NCBI GenBank assembly: GCA_946413585.1
Contig: CAMKLG010000011.1
Span: 1 to 64,000, forward strand
Origin: an uncultured Bacteroidales bacterium
GTDB lineage: Bacteria; Bacteroidota; Bacteroidia; Bacteroidales; WCHB1-69
DNA: 64,000 bases
Direction of reading: 5' to 3'
Position 1 is the stretch's first letter. Each line of letters opens with the position of its first letter. The notes below the pieces were generated by a model. It worked only from the letters and a program-made list of their open reading frames with translations. It was not told the DNA's origin and did not search any database. Shown one piece after another: positions 18,263-27,049 of this stretch. A program made the translations under genes and the position numbers.

Positions 18263-20311
18263 ATGAGACACTTGTCCAAAATAGATATTGTCGCCGTAAT
18301 AGCGCTGACGGTGCTGTCAGTGGCTTTCTCAAGCTGCGGCCACAAAAAGCAGGCTGTTGAAATGACCGAAGCCAAGTATGACAGCTTGTTCGATGTAGTC
18401 TGGTACACCCGTGACACCATCATATTGCTCACCATTGACAGCCTTGAAACGGCGGGAGAATTGACCGAGAACAGGGCAGATTTTCTCCGTGGTGTGGCGT
18501 ACGACAGAAGTCGGGAGATACCACTCGGAGATCACTATTACAACAAGGTCTATCAGGCCGTGGATCCGGAAAAAGAGGGCTGGGATTTTTATTTACGGGT
18601 GGCGACCCGACTTTCACAGTTGCGAATGACTACCAGCGATAATAAAGGGGCCATAAAGGTGGCGGCCGAAGCCCTTGAGAAGGCGAAAGCAGCAGGCAAA
18701 CTGACCGATAATTATGAATTGGGATTATTGTGGAGTATAGCTGGTTGCCAATCCGCGCTTCAACTTCCCGAAGCCACTCAGACGAGTATGCGTGTTTATG
18801 AACTGCTGGAGAAGCAGGCGAAAGACAGAGGGGTGGAAATGACACCCAATCTGATGGTTTACAGGATGGTATTATGCGAAAGTTACATAGGGCAAGAGAA
18901 TTACGATGAAGCGGAGGTTTGGAACCAGCGTTTCGGAAAGGCCTTGACACAGTTGGATTCCACAACTTACGACAATTTAATTCATGAAAATGCATGGCAT
19001 TATCCCATGAATGAAATCCTCATATTGAAAGGTCAGGGGAAAGACAGTCTGGCGGATGCGGTATTTAGACAATCGTATGATCAACTCATGGAATTGCCTG
19101 AGGGAATGCAGGAAGTCGCTCTGTATTTGTTGGAAAACGAGCGATATGCCGAGGCCGCTGACATATTCGCTCTCATTGATACGACCATTCCTGCAGATAA
19201 CAAATATGGTCATCTGAATCTCGAAAATATCGAGTACAGCATCATTCCGAGACTCAAGGCCAACCTTGGCGCTGGCCGCACGGACACCGTAGTCTCCATC
19301 GCCCGCAAGATAGCGGACAATTATGAGAATGCATTTGCGGAATATAAAGACAAAAATGCCGCCGAGCTGGCCACCATCTACCAGACGCAGGAGAAGGATG
19401 CTGAAATTGCCCAGCAGCAAATCAAGCTGAGTCGGCAACGGCTGATTGGCACGCTGGTCGCATTGGTACTGCTCTCGGCATTCTTCATCATCTACTCGTG
19501 GTACCGCCGCAGAGCACAGAAGAGACTCGCCACCGCGCATGAACAGCTGAAAGCCGCCTACGACCAACTGGAGGAGACCACTGCCGCGAAGGAGCGCATC
19601 GAGAGCGAACTGCGCATCGCCCGCGACATCCAGATGTCGATGGTGCCCAGCCTCTTCCCCGAATACGAAGGGCTGGACATGTTCGCCGCGATGACCCCCG
19701 CCAAAGAGGTGGGCGGCGACCTCTACGGTTATGTCCTGCAGGGCGACATTCTCTATTTCTGTGTCGGTGACGTGAGCGGCAAGGGTGTGCCCGCCAGCCT
19801 CTTCATGGCCCAAAGCGCAAGACTCTTCCGCACCCTTGCCTCTGAGAACATGATGCCCGCCGACATCGCCGTGCGCATGAACAACGCCCTGGCGGAAAAC
19901 AATGAAACCGGCATGTTCGTCACCATGTTCATCGGGCAGCTCAACCTGAAGACCGGTCATCTCGACTACTGCAACTGCGGCCACAACGCCCCTGTCCTTG
20001 ACGGAGAGTTCCTGAAGATGCAGTATGAAAACCAACCGCTCGGTCTGTGGGAGGACGACCCCTTTTACGGCGAGAGCATCGACGACATCCGGAACAAGCA
20101 ACTGCTCGTTTACTCCGATGGCTTGAACGAGGCCGAGAACCCGCAGCAGGAATTTCTGGGCAACGCCCGCCTTTTGGAATTGATGGATAGTGCTAAGTCA
20201 CTCTCTTCCCAACAAGTGATCGGAATGCTCATGAACGCCGTGGAAGAACACCGCGCAGGCGCAGACCCCAACGACGACCTGACGTTGTTGTGCTTAACGG
20301 TTAGAGGTTAA
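18263..20311 (+). CDS. TPR-like/TM/coiled-coil protein with C-terminal SpoIIE phosphatase domain (paralogue of 12604..14745)
   Basis: Divergent N-terminus, near-identical C-terminal ~280 aa to the 12604..14745 product. Confidence 0.88.
   Translation: MRHLSKIDIVAVIALTVLSVAFSSCGHKKQAVEMTEAKYDSLFDVVWYTRDTIILLTIDSLETAGELTENRADFLRGVAYDRSREIPLGDHYYNKVYQAVDPEKEGWDFYLRVATRLSQLRMTTSDNKGAIKVAAEALEKAKAAGKLTDNYELGLLWSIAGCQSALQLPEATQTSMRVYELLEKQAKDRGVEMTPNLMVYRMVLCESYIGQENYDEAEVWNQRFGKALTQLDSTTYDNLIHENAWHYPMNEILILKGQGKDSLADAVFRQSYDQLMELPEGMQEVALYLLENERYAEAADIFALIDTTIPADNKYGHLNLENIEYSIIPRLKANLGAGRTDTVVSIARKIADNYENAFAEYKDKNAAELATIYQTQEKDAEIAQQQIKLSRQRLIGTLVALVLLSAFFIIYSWYRRRAQKRLATAHEQLKAAYDQLEETTAAKERIESELRIARDIQMSMVPSLFPEYEGLDMFAAMTPAKEVGGDLYGYVLQGDILYFCVGDVSGKGVPASLFMAQSARLFRTLASENMMPADIAVRMNNALAENNETGMFVTMFIGQLNLKTGHLDYCNCGHNAPVLDGEFLKMQYENQPLGLWEDDPFYGESIDDIRNKQLLVYSDGLNEAENPQQEFLGNARLLELMDSAKSLSSQQVIGMLMNAVEEHRAGADPNDDLTLLCLTVRG
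19469..20259 (+). repeat. ~791-bp direct repeat, copy 2 (SpoIIE domain)
   Basis: Matches 13906-14696. Confidence 0.85.
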
Positions 20312-20348
20312 GACAATATTATTTGTAAAAACAATAAAATTAAAGATT

Positions 20349-20513
20349 ATGGGAAATTTAACAACAGAACAGATTGAACAAAAGAAAGAGCAGCTTAAGA
20401 AGCTGATGCAAGAGGCTAATGCCTTGAAGGATGAACTCGTGGCCGCAGGCGCATGGCCGCTCGGCGATGACGACCTCGACGGTGTGGCAGGTGGATCGAG
20501 GAGACCTCGATAA
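20349..20513 (+). CDS. Double-glycine leader precursor peptide 3 (54 aa)
   Basis: MGNLTTEQIEQKKEQLKKLMQEANALKDELVAAGAWPLGDDDLDGVAGG|SRRPR; too short for supplied ORF track. Confidence 0.82.
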   Translation: MGNLTTEQIEQKKEQLKKLMQEANALKDELVAAGAWPLGDDDLDGVAGGSRRPR

Positions 20514-20600
20514 CACTAAATGGGCTTTCGTGGAGGGATACTGCGCCGTGCCAACTAAAACAACGAATTGAATTCAGGCGAATGATATTCATTAATTTTA

Positions 20601-20608
20601 TATATTTG
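20601..20608 (+). promoter_or_regulatory. Putative -7 element TAtaTTTG for precursor 4
   Basis: attttatatatttgcacttctg, ~36 bp before ATG 20644. Confidence 0.45.
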
Positions 20609-20643
20609 CACTTCTGTTTTCTAACCCTTAAAATCAAACCATT

Positions 20644-20829
20644 ATGGAAAATTTGACAAAAGAACAGATCGAACAAAAGAAAGAGCAACTCAATAATCTG
20701 TTGCAAGAGGCAAAAGCCTTGAAGGATGAACTCGTAGCCGCAGGAGAATGGCCTATCGACGATGACGACCTCGACAATGTCGCCGGGATGGGCTTGCTCC
20801 CCATGGATATATTTGGCAAATTTCGTTAA
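20644..20829 (+). CDS. Leader precursor peptide 4 (61 aa), GG replaced by GM
   Basis: MENLTKEQIEQKKEQLNNLLQEAKALKDELVAAGEWPIDDDDLDNVAGMGLLPMDIFGKFR. Confidence 0.83.
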   Translation: MENLTKEQIEQKKEQLNNLLQEAKALKDELVAAGEWPIDDDDLDNVAGMGLLPMDIFGKFR

Positions 20830-20947
20830 CCGGGGTATCCATCTGGCCTAATGGAAGATTGTGCGACAGGCTTTGACCGCGACATCGGACACAGCTTTTC
20901 GTATCCTTGCTGCGGGTTTATTACCATCACTAATTGTCATTATTGTT

Positions 20948-21355
20948 ATGAAAAGAGAATTGATATTCAAAAATGAGGAACAGGAGTTGATGCGCGTTGC
21001 CGAATTCATGGAGAGCGTGTGCGACGAACTTCAACTCGACATGCACGTGGCTATGAAGCTTCAGGTGGCCATGGAGGAGATGGTGACCAATGTCATCTTC
21101 TATGCCTACCCCGAAGGCACCACCGCAGACATCTCCCTTACCGCGGAGAGTGACGACCATGAGGTGACTTTTGTGCTCTCTGACTCAGGGATGCCTTTCG
21201 ATCCGACGGCGAAAGAGGATGCGGACACTGAAACGAATCCAATGGATCGCGAGCAGGGTGGAATGGGAATCCTCATCGTGAAGAACATCATGAATGAGGT
21301 CTCCTACCAACGGCTAGGCGACACGAATCAGTTGACCATGAAGAAAAAATTATAA
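20948..21355 (+). CDS. RsbW/SpoIIAB-like anti-sigma-type serine kinase (GHKL ATPase)
   Basis: MKLQVAMEEMVTNVIFYAYPEG (N box), LSDSGMPFDPT (G1), EQGGMGILIVKNIMNEVSYQR (G2); ATG at 20948. Confidence 0.88.
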   Translation: MKRELIFKNEEQELMRVAEFMESVCDELQLDMHVAMKLQVAMEEMVTNVIFYAYPEGTTADISLTAESDDHEVTFVLSDSGMPFDPTAKEDADTETNPMDREQGGMGILIVKNIMNEVSYQRLGDTNQLTMKKKL

Positions 21356-21389
21356 CATTCACGCAAAAAAAATAGAACATCAAAATATT

Positions 21390-21695
21390 ATGACTGAGAT
21401 TATTAAGGAAGAAGGAAAGACTATCGTAAAAACAGGTTCGCGCATCGACACATTGAATGCCGCACAATTCGAACAAGAGATCCAGCCCGCTTTGGAGCAA
21501 GGAGTCAATTTGGAGATTGACTGCACGGAGTTGGGATATATGGCCAGTTCCGGTCTGCGCATTCTGCAGGCCACGATGCGTACCGTCGTCCGCAGTCTTG
21601 GCGGCCAGATGAAGCTGACACATGTGAACGACGATATTTTCGACATTCTGAAGATGACCGGTTTTACCCGTCATATCACCGTTGAGAGGGCATAG
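21390..21695 (+). CDS. STAS-domain anti-sigma factor antagonist (RsbV/SpoIIAA-like)
   Basis: GSRIDTLNAAQFEQEIQPAL...DCTELGYMASSGLRILQATMRTV; SSGLR with phosphoacceptor Ser. Confidence 0.9.
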   Translation: MTEIIKEEGKTIVKTGSRIDTLNAAQFEQEIQPALEQGVNLEIDCTELGYMASSGLRILQATMRTVVRSLGGQMKLTHVNDDIFDILKMTGFTRHITVERA

Positions 21696-21698
21696 TGT

Positions 21699-22535
21699 AT
21701 GTCCAGCATATTTAACCAAGAGGCCCTTGCTGCATTGGACGACCACAGCGAAGAGCGGGAGATGGCGCGTGTGACGTCACCGAAAATCCAGCTGGTGCTC
21801 GCCGCCATGGTCGCCATGATTGTGGTGGTGCTTTTTTGGTGTGTTTTTGGAACCATCAATTATAAAGTGACCGCGCAGGGGGTGGTATTTCCTTTCGGGG
21901 AAGCCTCGCCGGTGAGTGTGCCCTATGAAGGGACCGTCAGTCGTTGTCTGGTGGGGCATGGCGAGGCCGTGTCTTACGGGACCCCGGTGGTGGAAATCCG
22001 CACACCCCTCTCCACCACGGCGGTGGCTGCGCCGCGCGACGGGGTGGTCATCTCCACCCTCCAGCCTGGCACGCCGTTCAAGGCCGGGGAGCCGGTGGCC
22101 TGGCTCTTGCCCCAGGCGCAGAAGATGAGCAACCGCGAGATACTCTGCTATGTGACGTATGACGGGCTGCGCGACCTCAAAAAGGGCATGCAGGTGCAAG
22201 TCACCCCCGCCAACCGGCAACGTGAACGCTGGGGCTACGCTTACGGCACCCTGGTGGGCATCGAACAATACCCGACCAACCGTCAGGAAATCGTCAATCG
22301 TGTGAAACTCGACCCCTTGGCCGCCTTCATCGAGGACGGGCAAGCCGTTTACGAGGTTCGCGTGACCTTAGATGAGAAGGATGGGAATCTCGTGTGGAGT
22401 CGCGAGAAGAGCCAGAATATCAAAATCGGCAACGGTTCCCTCTGCAACATCCAGATCATTACCAGAAAGAAACCAGTGTGGCGTGTGCTCTTCGGAGCCA
22501 TAGACAACGCCACTGAAACAATAATGGGAAACTAA
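21699..22535 (+). CDS. HlyD-like membrane protein, NHLP/NHLM secretion protein type
   Basis: One TM, biotinyl-lipoyl-like hairpin (VSVPYEGTVSRCLVGHGEAVSYGTPVVEI); immediately precedes the C39 ABC transporter. Confidence 0.75.
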   Translation: MSSIFNQEALAALDDHSEEREMARVTSPKIQLVLAAMVAMIVVVLFWCVFGTINYKVTAQGVVFPFGEASPVSVPYEGTVSRCLVGHGEAVSYGTPVVEIRTPLSTTAVAAPRDGVVISTLQPGTPFKAGEPVAWLLPQAQKMSNREILCYVTYDGLRDLKKGMQVQVTPANRQRERWGYAYGTLVGIEQYPTNRQEIVNRVKLDPLAAFIEDGQAVYEVRVTLDEKDGNLVWSREKSQNIKIGNGSLCNIQIITRKKPVWRVLFGAIDNATETIMGN

Positions 22536-22544
22536 GCTGTCGTT

Positions 22545-24695
22545 ATGGCCAGGAACAAGGGGGCAAAAGTGGCAAAAGTGCCAATGGTGATGCAGATGGA
22601 AGCGGTGGAATGCGGAGCCGCTTCGTTGGCCATGATTCTGGCTTATTACGGGAAGTGGCTGCCCTTGGAGCAGGTGCGGGCAGATTGCGGGGTGAGTCGT
22701 GATGGGTCCACCGCGAAGAGCATTCTTCGGGCCGCACGCAACTATGGCCTCGATGCCAAAGGCTTCCGCATGCCCCCTGAAGCATTAGAGGGCAAACAGC
22801 CCGCCATCATCCATTGGAATTTCGATCACTTCGTGGTCTTCCGAGGCTTCGACCGCAAGGGCAACGCTTGTCTGAACGACCCAGGCTCCGGCCCCGTGAA
22901 GTATCCCCTCGAAGAGTTCCGCAAGCATTTCACCGGTGTCTGCCTCACCTTCTCCCCGACGGAAAAGTTCGAGAGAAGCGGCCAGCAGACGAGCATTTTG
23001 TCGTACATCCGCCGGAACATGAAAGGTTCGCGCGAAGCGTTCTGGCTCACCTTCATCTTCGCCCTGATGGCCGCATTTGTGGCTCTCATCACCCCGGTTT
23101 TCACCCGTATCTTCTTGGATGAGATTCTTACAGGCAACAAGAATGATTGGGTTTCGTACTTTTTCGTCGCCATGGGCACGGTTGCTCTTTATCAATTCTT
23201 CGTGGTGCTTCTGAAAAGCCGCTACGCCAAACGGGTGGCGGGTTCCTTGGCATTGAAGGGGAACAAGGAGTATCTCCGGCATCTGTTCCGATTGCCCATG
23301 TCGTTTTTCGCCATGCGGCACGTCGGCGACTTGCAACAACGTATGCACTTGAACCAGACCATCACCCATTCGCTGGTGGAGGTCATCGCCCCGCAAGCCA
23401 TCAACATCGTATTACTCACTCTTTACGTCATCCTGATGTTTTCCTACTCCATCGGGTTGACTATCATCGGCATTGTGGCCGCCGTCTTGAACCTGGCTTT
23501 GGTGAAATATTTCGCGGATCAACGCATCAACCTCACCCGATCCATGGAACAGAGTGTGGGAAAATACGTGTCAGCAACCGTCTCTTGCATTGACAATATG
23601 GAGAGCATCAAGGCGGCAGGCGCGGAAACGGGTTTCTTCAAATATTGGAGCGGACTCTGGGCGCACAAGTTCAATGTCAACAACAACGTCGCCAAAGAGC
23701 AGGTTTGGGTTTCCATTCTGCCGGTTGTCGTCACCGGACTGGTGAATGTGCTGGTGTTGGTGTTAGGGGCCTTCCTGATCATACAAGGCGAGATGACTGT
23801 CGGTATGCTCATGGCTTTCCAAGGATTCATGGGGGCGTTTCTCGCGCCCGTGAACGAGATTGTGAACGCCACGCAGACTATCGTGGAGATGCGCAGTCAG
23901 ATGGAACGGGTGGAGGATGTGATGAAATACCCGGAAGACCACCGCGACATGGAAGGCGAAGTGGTTCAAGGCAAGTTGGGCGGCCTTTTGGAGCTGAAAC
24001 ACGTGACGTTCGGTTATTCGCCGCTCCAGCCTCCTCTCATTGAGGATTTCAACCTGCGTGTCGAGCCCGGCCACAGTGTCGCCTTCGTCGGCACCTCCGG
24101 TTGTGGCAAATCGACCTTGGCCAAGCTCATCTCCGGACTCTACAAGCCCTGGAGCGGGGAAATCCTGTTCGACGGACGGCCCATCGAGAGCATCTCCAGC
24201 GAGGAGTTGACCAATTCAGTAGCCGTCATCGACCAGAATGTGGTGCTCTTCGACGACACGGTGGCGCAGAACATCCGTATGTGGGATCCCTCCATCGAGG
24301 ATTTCACCATGATGATCGCTTGCAACGATGCACAGATCCGCGCCGACATTGTGAGCCGTCCGGAAGGGTTCGGCACCAAGATCGTCAAGGGCGGTCAGAA
24401 CTTCAGCGGCGGACAGCGGCAGCGCATGGAGATTGCCACGGCACTCGCCAAGGAACCCGCCATCCTCATCATGGACGAGGCCACCAGCGCCCTCGACCCC
24501 AAGACCGAGGACGAGGTGATGACCCGCATCCGCCGCATGGGTCCGACGCAGATTATCGTTGCCCACCGCCTCTCCACCATCCGCGACTGCGACGAGATCA
24601 TCGTCATGGACCAAGGCAGGATCCTGCAACGCGGCCGGCATGAGGAATTGATCAATGAAGAAGGGTTTTACCGGAAGCTGATGAGGAGCGAGTGA
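22545..24695 (+). CDS. Peptidase C39 - ABC permease - ATPase (NHLM_ABC1-like peptide exporter)
   Basis: C39 domain VPMVMQMEAVECGAASLAMILAYYG with Cys, DHFVVF His, NDPG Asp; TM domain; GTSGCGKSTLAKLI and FSGGQRQRMEIATALAKEPAILIMDEATSALD. Confidence 0.93.
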   Translation: MARNKGAKVAKVPMVMQMEAVECGAASLAMILAYYGKWLPLEQVRADCGVSRDGSTAKSILRAARNYGLDAKGFRMPPEALEGKQPAIIHWNFDHFVVFRGFDRKGNACLNDPGSGPVKYPLEEFRKHFTGVCLTFSPTEKFERSGQQTSILSYIRRNMKGSREAFWLTFIFALMAAFVALITPVFTRIFLDEILTGNKNDWVSYFFVAMGTVALYQFFVVLLKSRYAKRVAGSLALKGNKEYLRHLFRLPMSFFAMRHVGDLQQRMHLNQTITHSLVEVIAPQAINIVLLTLYVILMFSYSIGLTIIGIVAAVLNLALVKYFADQRINLTRSMEQSVGKYVSATVSCIDNMESIKAAGAETGFFKYWSGLWAHKFNVNNNVAKEQVWVSILPVVVTGLVNVLVLVLGAFLIIQGEMTVGMLMAFQGFMGAFLAPVNEIVNATQTIVEMRSQMERVEDVMKYPEDHRDMEGEVVQGKLGGLLELKHVTFGYSPLQPPLIEDFNLRVEPGHSVAFVGTSGCGKSTLAKLISGLYKPWSGEILFDGRPIESISSEELTNSVAVIDQNVVLFDDTVAQNIRMWDPSIEDFTMMIACNDAQIRADIVSRPEGFGTKIVKGGQNFSGGQRQRMEIATALAKEPAILIMDEATSALDPKTEDEVMTRIRRMGPTQIIVAHRLSTIRDCDEIIVMDQGRILQRGRHEELINEEGFYRKLMRSE

Positions 24696-24730
24696 TTATG
24701 GTTTACGGTTTAGGAGTTATAGTCGGAAAT

Positions 24731-24830
24731 ACCCCAATATAATTGAATATAATTCCTTAAGCAGCCCCGTCAGGGGCAAGAGCTCGGTAGCCAGGGGCAG
24801 GCGTGAGGAACGAACGCTGCAACCCCTGGG
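24731..24830. repeat. Bacteroidota intergenic REP-like element, copy A
   Basis: accccaatat...ccttaagcagccccgtcaggggcaagagctcggtagccaggggcaggcgtgaggaacg...cccctggg; shares a core with 27919-27994. Confidence 0.8.
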
Positions 24831-24874
24831 AGAAAAAGAGGAAGAAATGAATTGTGAATTGATATTGAGTTAGA

Positions 24875-27043
24875 ATGGCAATATATTTGAACCAAATCAA
24901 CAAACGTCGTGCGGCCGAACGGGCTGCCATGGCTGAAGTGAACGAGAAGACGAGCCAACGGCTTGGACTTTTCGGCAGTAAGCGTGTGGTGCCTCAGAAC
25001 GACGAGAGTGCGTTGCGTCAGGTGCTCGAAGCCTTGGAAATCCAGGATTACGAGCTGGAGGACAACGACATGGTCACGCCGGAGGAACAGCTGACAGGCA
25101 TCCTTCGTCCGCGCGGCATTATGATGCGCGACATCCAGCTTCGGGGCGATTGGTGGAAAGAGTGCATCGGGCCGCTCTTGGGCTATACCACGGACGGACG
25201 GTTGATAGCCCTCATGCCGACCAAAACCGGCTTAGGATACCAATACCGCGAGCAGGACGGCACCATTCGCAAGGTGGGGCATCGCGAGATGGAGAAAGAA
25301 CTGAAACCCAAAGCCATCACCTTCACCAAGGCCTTGCCGCTTACCCCGCTTCGGGTCAAGGACCTCCTCGGGTTCACCTGGAGTGTCATTTCCGGGCCCA
25401 ATGCTCTGCTCTTGGTGATTTGCGCTCTTGTGGTGGTGCTGCTCGCCATGTTCACCCCCATGGCCAACAAACTCATCTTCGACACCGTGATCCCTACGGG
25501 TGACGCTTCCGGCTTGTTGCCCATCACCGGTCTCCTCATCGGAGCAACGCTCAGCACATTGCTGTTGACACTCACCCGCAATCTTTACATCATCCGAATC
25601 CGGAACATAGCGGAAATGCATGTGCAGAATGCCATCATGGCTCGCACATTCCTGCTCTCCCCGACCTTCTTCTCGAGAAACCCCAGCGGTGAACTCTCCG
25701 AGAAGCTGAATAACGTCTCCACGCTCGCCACCCTCCTCAACGAAGCGATGGTGGGTGCCCTGTTAAACGCGGTGTTGAGCGTCATCTATCTCATTCAGGT
25801 CAACATTTATGGAGGCAAGCTGTTTTGGCCGGCAGTAGCCGTGATTGTATTGCAGTATGGTGCGCTCCTCCTGAATTACCGCAGGGCTGTTTATGTGCAG
25901 AACAACTACACGGAGCGGGTAGCCAAACTCAGCGGTCTGGAGTATAACCTTTTCGCGGGTATCCAGAAATTGAAACTGACGGGCAGCGAGACTCGCGCCT
26001 TTGCCCGTTGGCTCGACCACTACAGTGAAACGGCCCGGTTCCTCTACAATCCCGCTCTCAAGAGTCGCCTTTATCCTGCCTTCACGGCCTTTTTAGGCAT
26101 AGGCGGCACCATGTTCATCTTCTGGAGCACCCTCTCCAACGGTGTCTCCACCTCCGACTATATCGCCTTCAGCTCTGCTTTCGGCATGATGACCGCTGCC
26201 ATCACCCAATTGCAGCTGGTGATACCGAACCTGTCACAAATCAAGCCTCTGCTGGAGAGCGTGAAACCCATTTTGGAGGAAGTTCCGGAGATGGAAGACA
26301 AGGCCCCCCAGGTGGAGGATCTCTTTGGCGGTATCGAGATATCCGGTCTCTCTTTCCGTTATCAGGAAGATGGGCCGATGATTCTCGATGACCTCTCCCT
26401 CAAAATCGAGCCCGGCGAGTATGTTGGCATCGTGGGGAAGTCGGGCTGCGGAAAATCTACCCTGATAAGATTGCTGCTCGGCTTTGAGCAGCCGCTTTCC
26501 GGGGGTATTTATTATGACAATTACGACTTGGCGAAGGTCGATAAGGCCTCGCTGCGCCGCAAGATCGGTTGCTGTTTGCAAAGCGGAAGCCTCTTCACGG
26601 GCGACCTCTTCCACAACATCACCGTCACCGCGCCGTGGGCCACGCACGAGGACGCTTGGGAAGCGTTGAGGATGGCCAGTTTGGAGGACGATGTGCGCAA
26701 AATGCCGATGGGACTCTTCACGTTGGTCAGCGAGGGCGGCGGCGGGTTGAGCGGCGGACAGAAACAGCGCATTCTCATCGCACGGGCCCTGATTTCCAAA
26801 CCCGACATTCTCTTCTTCGACGAGGCGACCTCGGCCCTCGACAACATTGCCCAGAAGACCGTCAGCGACAATCTCGACGAGCTGATGTGCACCCGCGTGG
26901 TCATCGCCCACCGCCTCTCCACCATCCGCCACTGTGACCGCATCATTGTACTCGACAAAGGCAAAATCGCCGAGGAGGGAACCTTCGAGGAATTGATGGA
27001 AAACAAAGGATTGTTCTACGAAATGAGCCTCAGACAAATATAG
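24875..27043 (+). CDS. ABC permease/ATPase (NHLM_ABC2-like, no C39 domain)
   Basis: N-terminal RPRGIMMRDIQLRGDWWKECIGPLLGYTTDGRLIALMP is characteristic of NHLM ABC2; GKSGCGKSTLIRLLLG; LSGGQKQRILIARALISKPDILFFDEATSALD. Confidence 0.9.
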   Translation: MAIYLNQINKRRAAERAAMAEVNEKTSQRLGLFGSKRVVPQNDESALRQVLEALEIQDYELEDNDMVTPEEQLTGILRPRGIMMRDIQLRGDWWKECIGPLLGYTTDGRLIALMPTKTGLGYQYREQDGTIRKVGHREMEKELKPKAITFTKALPLTPLRVKDLLGFTWSVISGPNALLLVICALVVVLLAMFTPMANKLIFDTVIPTGDASGLLPITGLLIGATLSTLLLTLTRNLYIIRIRNIAEMHVQNAIMARTFLLSPTFFSRNPSGELSEKLNNVSTLATLLNEAMVGALLNAVLSVIYLIQVNIYGGKLFWPAVAVIVLQYGALLLNYRRAVYVQNNYTERVAKLSGLEYNLFAGIQKLKLTGSETRAFARWLDHYSETARFLYNPALKSRLYPAFTAFLGIGGTMFIFWSTLSNGVSTSDYIAFSSAFGMMTAAITQLQLVIPNLSQIKPLLESVKPILEEVPEMEDKAPQVEDLFGGIEISGLSFRYQEDGPMILDDLSLKIEPGEYVGIVGKSGCGKSTLIRLLLGFEQPLSGGIYYDNYDLAKVDKASLRRKIGCCLQSGSLFTGDLFHNITVTAPWATHEDAWEALRMASLEDDVRKMPMGLFTLVSEGGGGLSGGQKQRILIARALISKPDILFFDEATSALDNIAQKTVSDNLDELMCTRVVIAHRLSTIRHCDRIIVLDKGKIAEEGTFEELMENKGLFYEMSLRQI

Positions 27044-27049
27044 TATAAC

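Noticed and set aside
18977-20101. 374-aa minus-strand ORF over the SpoIIE gene
   Set aside because: Shadow frame; its copy at 13864..14538 simply reflects the duplicated block. Useful only as proof of nucleotide identity.
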